From contig CALFGU010000234.1 in assembly GCA_937877685.1 (NCBI GenBank), forward strand, positions 1-13,598: DNA of 13,598 nucleotides, in the 5' to 3' direction. Each line of letters starts with the position of its first letter. The first letter of the stretch is position 1. This document shows, one piece after another, positions 7,184 to 12,707 of this stretch. The notes under the pieces were generated by a model that was not told the DNA's origin, did no database searches, and saw only the letters and a program-made list of their open reading frames with translations. Origin of the DNA: an uncultured Prevotella sp. GTDB lineage: Bacteria; Bacteroidota; Bacteroidia; Bacteroidales; Bacteroidaceae. The position numbers and the translations under genes were made by a program.

Positions 7184-8155
7184 CTAAACAATCACCTTCC
7201 CGCGCCCAAACATATACCGAGAAACCCCGATGAATTCGAGGAATTTTGCTATCGCAAGACACCCGATTACACATACGAGCAAAGATAACACGAGGAAGAT
7301 TATGCCTGTCGGATCGAAGGCCAAGAAGGGCACAAGATACTTGCAGAGAATGGTGAAGATGGGGGAAAACAAGTAGAGCACCAATGAGTTTCTCCCCAAG
7401 AATTCCATCAATCGCTGTCCCGCGGCCGGGAGATAACGATAGAGGAAGAAGCATGCTCCAACGAACGTATATACAATAAGTATGCCCATGGGCGTGGCCT
7501 TATCCAAATATGCCACATTGGTAATGAGATAGGCAAACATGAGCAACGCGACCCAACCTCCCTCAAAGAAACGCACCAAACTCACATTGAAATTACGCAG
7601 CAAGACTCCCCCCAGAAAATACATCGCACAAGCGGGTGTCACCACCTCTTCCACTCCAAGAAGCAAAGCAAGAAAGATGTACAGCAACACTCTTACCGGT
7701 ACTCCCATCACCGACCAACGCTGCAAGGCATACCATAGTCCCCCACAAATCACCAACGTCTGCAAGTACCAGTAAGGACCTATCGGATGAAGCAGTAACT
7801 TATCGATGAAAACGCCCAACGTCAGTGAGTCAATGTGTTCACGGATGGGCAATATGGAGGCCATGATAATATAACTGCTCTCCATGACGACGTAAGGCAC
7901 AACCAGCCACAAGAGGGTGCGCAAAACGCCACGCGTACCCTTCTCAAAGTTCATCAAATAACCCGAAAGCAACATGAAGGCAGGCATGTGAAACGTATAA
8001 ACCACCTGCTTGGCATACGGATAAAGCGTAGAGAAATACACCAAATGAAAGGCAATCACCAACAGAATTAAAATGCCTTTAAGGAAGTCAAGTTCGCGAA
8101 CGCGCGGAAGGGTATTCGTTTGCTTGGGATGACTTATCACGTTTTGGGAGTCCAT
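7184..8155 (-). CDS. Acyltransferase family 3 integral membrane protein
   Basis: A 323-residue polytopic membrane protein with roughly ten hydrophobic segments. It begins with the family-typical RVRELDFLKGILILLV (18-33), with H37 in the first membrane helix, then FHMPAFMLLSGY (55-66). Family 3 acyltransferases move acetyl or other acyl groups onto sugars of surface polysaccharides or lipids from the cytoplasmic side of the inner membrane. I place the start at the ATG at 8155. The longer reading frame to 8239 adds 28 residues that do not fit the family, and a TAnnTTTG promoter box lies inside that extension. It is the last - strand gene before the convergent terminator and probably a single-gene unit, since 302 bases with a large hairpin separate it from manC. 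The acyl donor and acceptor cannot be predicted. Confidence 0.87.
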   Translation of the reverse strand: MDSQNVISHPKQTNTLPRVRELDFLKGILILLVIAFHLVYFSTLYPYAKQVVYTFHMPAFMLLSGYLMNFEKGTRGVLRTLLWLVVPYVVMESSYIIMASILPIREHIDSLTLGVFIDKLLLHPIGPYWYLQTLVICGGLWYALQRWSVMGVPVRVLLYIFLALLLGVEEVVTPACAMYFLGGVLLRNFNVSLVRFFEGGWVALLMFAYLITNVAYLDKATPMGILIVYTFVGACFFLYRYLPAAGQRLMEFLGRNSLVLYLFSPIFTILCKYLVPFLAFDPTGIIFLVLSLLVCVIGCLAIAKFLEFIGVSRYMFGRGKVIV

Positions 8156-8194
8156 GATGTACGGCGCTAAATTTAGGTTTAGAATAGTTTCACG

Positions 8195-8202
8195 CAAATG
8201 TA
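8195..8202 (-). promoter_or_regulatory. Possible -7 promoter box of the acyltransferase gene (TACATTTG)
   Basis: On the - strand TACATTTG matches the Bacteroidota -7 consensus TAnnTTTG exactly, 39 bases upstream of the ATG at 8155. A clear -33 TTTG is not seen at normal spacing. Its position supports the shorter start of the acyltransferase. Confidence 0.45.
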
Positions 8203-8351
8203 AGCATTTCAGATGACATAGCGTGTTCTGGCGTAGCAAGATTTGGCGTTATGGGGCACATCTACGGGTGTGTATGCGAGGTTCGTTGACAACCTTTAGG
8301 TTTCATATTATCCCCTTAAAATGAGTTCTAAAAACTACATCTATTTTAAGC

Positions 8352-8416
8352 AAAACAAACCCTTACTAAATTCGCCTTATTTGAGACTAAAAACGAATTT
8401 AGTAAGGGTTTGTTTT
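8352..8416. repeat. 23-bp perfect inverted repeat between manC and the acyltransferase gene
   Basis: Positions 8352-8374 are the exact reverse complement of 8394-8416 (23 of 23), enclosing a 19-base loop. The arms run from A-rich at the outer left to T-rich at the outer right, so the RNA hairpin ends in TTTGTTTT-like sequence on either strand. The simplest reading is a terminator for manC, whose stop codon lies 42 bases upstream on the - strand. The stem is unusually long and perfect, though, and no separate T-run follows it. No target-site duplication was recognised beside it. The rest of the 302-base gap (8156-8457) holds only the promoter box above and a small AACCT/AGGTT hairpin near 8291-8302. 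Confidence 0.8.
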
Positions 8417-8457
8417 ACGAATTAAAGATGGGGCCTTCTGAACCCTTTAAATAGCGG

Positions 8458-9543
8458 TTACACAAACTCTTCTCCGAGTTTCATTTGTGCTTCCGTAACG
8501 AGGCGACGCACGATGGCGGGGTCGTGGTTGGGGCATACAACTAACACACCGTCTTTCTCGGCCACGAGATAACCTTCGAGTCCTGCGATTACGGCAGCTT
8601 TGGCATCGGGAAGGCAAACGAGGTTGCCGTAGGACTTGTCGAAGAGCACCTTTGTGGAAGAAATCACGGCGTTGTCGTCGCTATCTTTCTGCTCCACCTC
8701 ATGCAGCTCGGGCCACGAACCGATGTCTGCCCAACCAAAGTTGCAGGCCATCACGACTACGTTGCGCGTTTTTTCCAGAAGCAGAAGGTCGATGGATTGG
8801 TGCTCCATGGAGGGATACGTAGAACGGAACAAATCCGTCATCTGCTCCCTACTCGCCCCAGAGCGTGCCACTTCAACGCATCCGGCAAAGCCTGGGAGCT
8901 CACGAGCTAACATATCCAACATGGTGGGAAGGTTACACATAAACATACCCGAGTTCCAAAGGAATTCGCCACTGTTTACGAACATCTCAGCAAACTGCAA
9001 GTCGGGCTTTTCCGTGAAGGATTTCACCTTGGGATACTCCCCATCCTTTTCATCGTCCATTTGGATATACCCATATCCCGTGTTGGGAGTCGTGGGACGC
9101 ACACCGACTGCCAAGAAATTGTCATGTGTATCTACGTATTCCAATCCGCGCGACACTTGTTCCACAAAGCGGTCTTCATTCACAATGTACTGGTCGGCGG
9201 GCGTAATGATGAGATTGCCACCTCCGAAACGATGGGCAAGATAAAGCGCTGTCCATGCCGCAGCAGGGGAAGTGGAGAGTTGAACAGGCTCGACCAAAAT
9301 TTGGTCTTCCTTCAACTCGGGAAGCTGTTGCTTCACGATGTCCACATAATCCTCGAAGGTGGAAACGTAAATATTTTCAACGGGAATGAATTTCACATAG
9401 CGGTCGAAAGTCTGCTGAAGGAGCGTACGCCCTGTGCCAAAGAAATCAACAAACTGCTTGGGCAGTCGCTTACGACTATAAGGCCACAAACGGCGACCGA
9501 TACCGCCGGCCATAATCACACAAAAGTTGTTATTGTTAGTCAT
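8458..9543 (-). CDS. manC: Mannose-1-phosphate guanylyltransferase (GDP-mannose pyrophosphorylase)
   Basis: A 361-residue cytoplasmic nucleotidyltransferase that makes GDP-mannose from mannose-1-phosphate and GTP. GDP-mannose is the precursor for mannose, GDP-fucose and related sugars of surface glycans. The N-terminal signature VIMAGGIGRRLWPYSRKRLP (9-28) runs straight into KQF (29-31). Further family markers are SFTEKP near 175, FLWNSGMF near 195 and ADIGSW in the C-terminal third. It is the short form, with no C-terminal phosphomannose isomerase cupin domain as seen in AlgA-type proteins. The ATG at 9543 is the only start that precedes the signature directly. The gene has a REP hairpin in its 5' leader, 18 bases upstream of the start. 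It stands downstream of the RAYT gene and is probably transcribed separately from the acyltransferase because of the long inverted repeat after its stop. Confidence 0.95.
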   Translation of the reverse strand: MTNNNNFCVIMAGGIGRRLWPYSRKRLPKQFVDFFGTGRTLLQQTFDRYVKFIPVENIYVSTFEDYVDIVKQQLPELKEDQILVEPVQLSTSPAAAWTALYLAHRFGGGNLIITPADQYIVNEDRFVEQVSRGLEYVDTHDNFLAVGVRPTTPNTGYGYIQMDDEKDGEYPKVKSFTEKPDLQFAEMFVNSGEFLWNSGMFMCNLPTMLDMLARELPGFAGCVEVARSGASREQMTDLFRSTYPSMEHQSIDLLLLEKTRNVVVMACNFGWADIGSWPELHEVEQKDSDDNAVISSTKVLFDKSYGNLVCLPDAKAAVIAGLEGYLVAEKDGVLVVCPNHDPAIVRRLVTEAQMKLGEEFV

Positions 9544-9561
9544 GGTATTTGTATTTTATTC

Positions 9562-9590
9562 TGTAGGGACACACGGTTCGTGCGTCCGCC
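9562..9590 (+). repeat. REP element 1, 3' of the transposase and in the manC leader
   Basis: TGTAG is followed by an 8-bp imperfect stem (GGACACAC 9567-9574 with GTGCGTCC 9580-9587; one A/C mismatch), a GGTTC loop and a GCC tail. It differs from REP 3 by one base (A instead of G at 9571). GTAG (9563-9566) sits directly at the 5' foot of the stem, as in enterobacterial REPs. It ends between the RAYT stop and the manC start codon. Confidence 0.85.
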
Positions 9591-9644
9591 ATATTCATTT
9601 GTAAATGAAATCCCTACTCAATATTTATAAGAACTATAGGATTC

Positions 9645-10199
9645 CTATTCATCGAAGAAACAATCGTTATCCCACCTCATCACATTGGTCTTGATATAAT
9701 CGACAATACGATTACCATCCCTTGCTCCACGGATGACGTGATCACGGTAACGCCCTTGCCACCCAAATTGAATGTAATTACGTTTGGCATATAGAGTAAC
9801 GTCCCTTTTAAACCCTCCGACGACTACCCCTAATGCCATACGATGATTGGGAAGTTGCGAGAATTGAAGATCTTTCTGAAGGTCTTTTTCTGAAGAATCC
9901 TCTATGTGGATTATCGCATGAATGTGATTAGGCATTACAACATAAAGACGAACTTGAGCATAAGGATAATGCAATGTAATATTGTCTAATTGTTGTTGGC
10001 AATAATTACCTAACGCTGTGTAGTGAATCTCACCGTTAGCAATCGTTCCAAAATAATGCGCCTTATCTTTGGTACACATCGTCACAAAATAATCACCCCC
10101 TAAATAATTGCTGAAACTTGCCCGCGGACTTTTCCTTACACATTTATCGAAGTGAAAGTCTGGCGCAGAATCCTCAATTTGATTATTCTTACCTTGCAT
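9645..10199 (-). CDS. REP-associated tyrosine transposase (RAYT, Y1/HUH family)
   Basis: A 184-residue single-domain Y1 transposase-like protein that in its family nicks and rejoins single-stranded DNA at REP hairpins. The HUH metal-binding motif is MPNHIHAIIHI (the two histidines are residues 92 and 94 from the chosen start). The candidate nucleophilic tyrosine is Y168 in DYIKTNVMRW. An N-terminal YFVTMCTKDKAHYFG matches the usual start of the fold, and RYRDHVIRG lies before the tyrosine helix. I choose the ATG at 10199; the frame stays open to a GTG at 10241, but those residues do not resemble the family. REP hairpins lie on both sides (9562-9590 and 10279-10426) with no IS ends, so this is a REP/RAYT unit rather than an IS200 element. 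The frame appears intact, so the protein may be active. Related proteins are often domesticated and immobile. Confidence 0.92.
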   Translation of the reverse strand: MQGKNNQIEDSAPDFHFDKCVRKSPRASFSNYLGGDYFVTMCTKDKAHYFGTIANGEIHYTALGNYCQQQLDNITLHYPYAQVRLYVVMPNHIHAIIHIEDSSEKDLQKDLQFSQLPNHRMALGVVVGGFKRDVTLYAKRNYIQFGWQGRYRDHVIRGARDGNRIVDYIKTNVMRWDNDCFFDE

Positions 10200-10278
10200 A
10201 ACAGAGCTATTTTTGAGGTAATAATATTGTGGCGAACACACGAATCCATAAGTCGTGGAGCAGGATTTTAATCTTCTT

Positions 10279-10306
10279 GCGGACGCACGAGCCGTGCGTC
10301 CCTACA
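10279..10306 (-). repeat. REP element 2, upstream of the transposase, minus orientation
   Basis: A perfect 8-bp stem (GGACGCAC 10281-10288 with GTGCGTCC 10294-10301) has a 5-base loop. On the - strand it is preceded by GTAG (10302-10305), the same layout as REP 1 and REP 3 with one loop change (GGCTC instead of GGTTC). It faces REP 3, so 10279-10306 and 10361-10388 together form a nearly perfect large inverted repeat around a 54-base spacer. Confidence 0.88.
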
Positions 10307-10360
10307 TTGCATTGCGAATATTCCACCTGCAAGCATAACGAATTGCCCACATTGGGACGA

Positions 10361-10389
10361 TGTAGGGACGCACGGTTCGTGCGTCCGCC
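10361..10389 (+). repeat. REP element 3, upstream of the transposase, plus orientation
   Basis: TGTAG is followed by a perfect 8-bp stem (10366-10373 with 10379-10386), a GGTTC loop and a GCC tail. It matches REP 1 at 28 of 29 positions. It is the best copy in the window for defining the consensus. Confidence 0.9.
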
Positions 10390-10414
10390 ATAATAAGATG
10401 CTAATTCAATCGCA

Positions 10415-10440
10415 TGCGTCCCTACATTACGATGCGAATA
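10415..10440 (-). repeat. Truncated REP element 4 with duplicated flank
   Basis: TGCGTCCCTACA (10415-10426) equals the GTAG side and one stem arm of REP 2, but the second arm and loop are missing. The bases after it (to 10440, ending TGCGAATA) also match the flank of REP 2 (10295-10320) with a few differences, so this is a partial duplication of the REP 2 area. The remaining part of the 355-base gap between the transposase and nhaC holds only the nhaC terminator. Confidence 0.7.
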
Positions 10441-10489
10441 TAACGCTTTTTTCTCACATTTAGCGTGCCAAAAGGTAGAAATGAAAAAG

Positions 10490-10546
10490 GAAAAAGGAGA
10501 AATGACAGCATGCGCCAACAATGGGCACGGTCATTTCTCCTTTTTC
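10490..10546 (-). terminator. Intrinsic terminator downstream of nhaC
   Basis: A perfect 17-bp stem pairs 10490-10506 with 10530-10546 around a 23-base loop, beginning nine bases after the nhaC stop codon on the - strand. On that strand the hairpin ends in CCTTTTTC and is followed by another T-rich stretch. It isolates nhaC from the REP/RAYT unit. Confidence 0.85.
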
Positions 10547-10554
10547 AGTGAGGT

Positions 10555-12000
10555 TTAATCCTCCGCAGACGGATGCTTCTTAAAGATTCTATATCCCGTA
10601 ATAGCAATGATTACAGAGAACACCGGGCAGAGGTAATTAAAGACGGCGTAGGGAAGATATGTCCATGTGGCAACGCCCATTACCGTTGCCTGCGTCATAC
10701 CGCACGTATTCCAGGGAATGAGTGGCGAAGTAACGGTCACGGCGTCTTCCGTAGTGCGACTCAAGAGACGCGCTTCATAACCATTGTCATGATAAGTTTC
10801 CTTAAACATATTCCCCGTAAGGATGATGGAAATGTATTGGTCGGCAGTAACGATGTTGAACAAAAGTCCAGAACCTACTGTTGATGCTACAAGACTAAAG
10901 GTGCGGCGCACGAAACTGAGGAACACACGGGAGATTCCCGCCAAGAAGCCGCTTGCTGACATGACGCCACCAAAGCACATCGCGCAAAGGATTAACCAAA
11001 TCGTGTCCATCATTCCAGCCATTCCGCCAGTGCTCACAAGGTCGTTAAGTTCGGCAGTGCCCATATCTATTTGCGTAGCACCAAAGACAGATTGCATCGT
11101 TCCCTTAAATAATGCCAGAGCACCCGTTCCGCTTGAGGCGATTTCTAACAACACATTGGGCTGGTAAATCAGTGCAAAGAGGATGGCCATCAGTGTGGAA
11201 AGGAAGAGCGTAATGAGCGAAGGCAGACGCTTCCAAATCATCACCGCAGTAAGCAAGGGTACGATCAACGCCCAGGGGGTGATGTCGAACTTGGCATCCA
11301 GCGCTGCTGCATAACTTTGGATGGAAGTGGCATCACCTGCGGGGAGCGTAAAACCTGCTATAAGATACACCACAAGGGCGCAGAAGAGGGCGGGTATCGT
11401 GGTATAGACCAAATAACGGATATGCGTGAAGAGGCGCACGCCTACGGTTGACGACGCCAATACGGTGGTGTCGGAGAGTGGTGACATCTTGTCCCCGAAA
11501 TAGGCACCCGAGATGATTGCTCCGGCAACCCACCCTTCGTGAAATCCTTGTGCCTGACCGATACCGATAAGGGCAACACCGATAGTGGCAACCGTAGTCC
11601 ACGAACTACCTGTCATCAGTGACACCACAGAACAGAGCACGCAGGTAGTGAGCAAGAAGAAGGTGGGATGGATGATTTGCAGACCGTAATAAATAAGTGT
11701 GGGCACGACTCCGCTAATCATCCAAATACCAGAGAGTGCTCCAATCATCAGAAGTATAAACACGGCCTCCGTGACGCGCTTTACGTTCGTCTCTATGGCA
11801 TGCTCAAACGTCTTCCAAGCAACGCCATAACGCCACATCCCAATGGTGGCACATACCGCAGAAGCGACGAGCAAACAAATCTGACTGCCGCCAGAAAGAG
11901 CGCTGTCACCAAAGGTATAGATAGTAACAGAGAGGAGTGCCACCAGCACAAGCAGCGGCACAAAAGAAACTATGGAAGAAGGTATGCGAGTATTCGTCAT
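10555..12000 (-). CDS. nhaC: NhaC family Na+/H+ antiporter
   Basis: A 481-residue inner-membrane transporter with about eleven to twelve hydrophobic segments. Family markers are MTGSSWTT (129-136) and SGAYFGDKMSPLSDTT (164-179), the acidic and polar motif expected in the ion path. A C-terminal PLIPWNTCG loop is also typical. NhaC proteins exchange cytoplasmic sodium for external protons and help in sodium and pH homeostasis; some relatives exchange organic acids such as malate for lactate, so the exact substrate pair is not certain. Length is normal. The ATG at 12000 gives an N terminus that enters the first membrane helix at about residue 11. It appears to be a single-gene unit with its own promoter-like box (12075-12082) and terminator (10490-10546), separate from the upstream ribosomal operon, which ends at 12184-12218. 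Confidence 0.93.
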   Translation of the reverse strand: MTNTRIPSSIVSFVPLLVLVALLSVTIYTFGDSALSGGSQICLLVASAVCATIGMWRYGVAWKTFEHAIETNVKRVTEAVFILLMIGALSGIWMISGVVPTLIYYGLQIIHPTFFLLTTCVLCSVVSLMTGSSWTTVATIGVALIGIGQAQGFHEGWVAGAIISGAYFGDKMSPLSDTTVLASSTVGVRLFTHIRYLVYTTIPALFCALVVYLIAGFTLPAGDATSIQSYAAALDAKFDITPWALIVPLLTAVMIWKRLPSLITLFLSTLMAILFALIYQPNVLLEIASSGTGALALFKGTMQSVFGATQIDMGTAELNDLVSTGGMAGMMDTIWLILCAMCFGGVMSASGFLAGISRVFLSFVRRTFSLVASTVGSGLLFNIVTADQYISIILTGNMFKETYHDNGYEARLLSRTTEDAVTVTSPLIPWNTCGMTQATVMGVATWTYLPYAVFNYLCPVFSVIIAITGYRIFKKHPSAED

Positions 12001-12074
12001 ATAGAGAAGAATAAAGAGGAGGGGACAGAGAGTAGAGCGACCCTACGGTAGTCTCAGTCCTAATTATATAGGAA

Positions 12075-12082
12075 CAAATTTA
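12075..12082 (-). promoter_or_regulatory. Possible -7 promoter box of nhaC (TAAATTTG)
   Basis: On the - strand TAAATTTG matches TAnnTTTG exactly, 74 bases upstream of the nhaC ATG. No clear TTTG -33 element is present; that position is occupied by the repeat-rich tract at 12089-12170. Confidence 0.45.
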
Positions 12083-12088
12083 GGACAC

Positions 12089-12170
12089 CAACCGTTAACC
12101 GTTAACTTCAGAACATCAGAACATCAACCATTAACCGTTACCGTTCACCATTAACCTTTCACCGTTAATC
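12089..12170. repeat. Mixed tract of short tandem words between nhaC and rpsJ
   Basis: The tract contains CAGAACAT twice in tandem (12109-12124), close to the hflX octamer consensus, surrounded by repeated words of the AACCGTTA / CCATTAACC type. Read from the - strand it lies just upstream of the nhaC promoter-like box. The 305-base gap 12001-12305 contains, besides this tract, the nhaC leader, the rpsJ terminator (12184-12218) and a small hairpin (12235-12252), and no coding sequence. Confidence 0.6.
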
Positions 12171-12183
12171 TTATCACTCATCC

Positions 12184-12218
12184 AAAAAAAATCCTGCAAA
12201 AGGAAAACTTTTGCAGGA
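12184..12218 (-). terminator. Intrinsic terminator after rpsJ
   Basis: A perfect 11-bp stem pairs 12192-12202 with 12208-12218 around a 5-base loop. On the - strand it is followed immediately by eight T residues (complement of A at 12184-12191). This is a textbook Rho-independent terminator that ends the fusA-rpsJ transcript before nhaC. Confidence 0.95.
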
Positions 12219-12234
12219 CGTTATTCTTGATTCG

Positions 12235-12252
12235 CACAGACCGTTGTCTGTG
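12235..12252 (-). other. Small hairpin in the rpsJ 3' untranslated region
   Basis: CACAGAC (12235-12241) pairs perfectly with GTCTGTG (12246-12252) around a 4-base loop, between the rpsJ stop and its terminator. Related GTCTGT words recur at 12254-12259 and 12274-12279. It may be a remnant of a short repeat rather than a functional element. Confidence 0.4.
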
Positions 12253-12305
12253 GTCTGTTGACCGTTGACAATAGTCTGTTTTGAACACAAGTCAAAGTCT
12301 AAAAA

Positions 12306-12611
12306 CTACACCTTGATTTCTACTTCAACACCGCAGGGGAGTTCGAGCTTCATGAGAGCATCAACAGTCTTAGGAGTAGAGCTGTAGATGTCGATGAGGC
12401 GCTTGAAAGTAGATACTTCAAACTGTTCGCGTGACTTCTTGTTAACGAATGTAGAACGGTTAACAGTGATGATACGCTTGCGAGTAGGGAGAGGAATTGG
12501 ACCGCTAACTACTGCACCTGTAGCCTTAACTGATGCCACGATCTTAGCTGCTGACTTGTCAACGAGCGTGTGGTCGTAAGACTTCAACTTGATACGAATT
12601 TTTTGACTCAT
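12306..12611 (-). CDS. rpsJ: 30S ribosomal protein S10
   Basis: A 101-residue protein of normal S10 length, part of the 30S subunit head and also known as NusE in antitermination complexes. The start MSQKIRIKLKSYDH, GPIPLPTRK in the middle and KSREQFE are diagnostic. The ATG at 12611 is chosen; an in-frame extension to 12644 would add 11 residues not found in S10. It follows fusA by 96 bases, consistent with one transcript. In many Bacteroidales, as far as I recall, rpsJ leads straight into rplC and the rest of the S10 operon. Here a strong terminator follows instead, and the next gene is nhaC. Confidence 0.98.
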   Translation of the reverse strand: MSQKIRIKLKSYDHTLVDKSAAKIVASVKATGAVVSGPIPLPTRKRIITVNRSTFVNKKSREQFEVSTFKRLIDIYSSTPKTVDALMKLELPCGVEVEIKV

Positions 12612-12637
12612 TTTATTTAAGTGTTTAAGCTTTCCGA

Positions 12638-12674
12638 GCAGCACAGGCTAAGAGTCATTCGTTAGCCTGCCTGC
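12638..12674 (-). other. Intercistronic hairpin between fusA and rpsJ
   Basis: CAGGCTAA (12644-12651) pairs perfectly with TTAGCCTG (12662-12669) around a 10-base loop; GCAG (12638-12641) with CTGC (12671-12674) extends it past a small internal loop. It lies in the 96-base gap between fusA and rpsJ and lacks a T-run, so it is more likely an RNA-processing or regulatory stem than a terminator. Confidence 0.5.
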
Positions 12675-12707
12675 GCGTAAAGTAGTGATTGTTTATTGGG
12701 ATGTGAA

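Noticed and set aside
7076..7288. Small + strand open frame of 70 codons after hflX
   Set aside because: It runs straight through the terminator hairpin and into the acyltransferase 3' end on the other strand.
8156..8239. Upstream extension of the acyltransferase by 28 residues
   Set aside because: The added residues do not fit the family, and a promoter-like box lies within them.
9061..9630. 189-codon + strand open frame over manC and REP 1
   Set aside because: It overlaps manC in antisense and reads through a REP hairpin; no recognisable protein family.
10207..10521. 104-codon - strand open frame between the transposase and nhaC
   Set aside because: Its sequence is translated REP hairpins and the nhaC terminator, so it is not a plausible gene.
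12001..12060. A degenerate REP-like stretch (GAGCGACCCTACGG near 12036-12049) in the nhaC leader
   Set aside because: It shares only a few bases with the REP consensus and cannot form the REP stem.
8327..12307. The word TCTAAAAACTACA occurring at 8327 and 12299
   Set aside because: Two AT-rich 13-base matches, one of them over the rpsJ stop codon, with no shared context; most likely chance.
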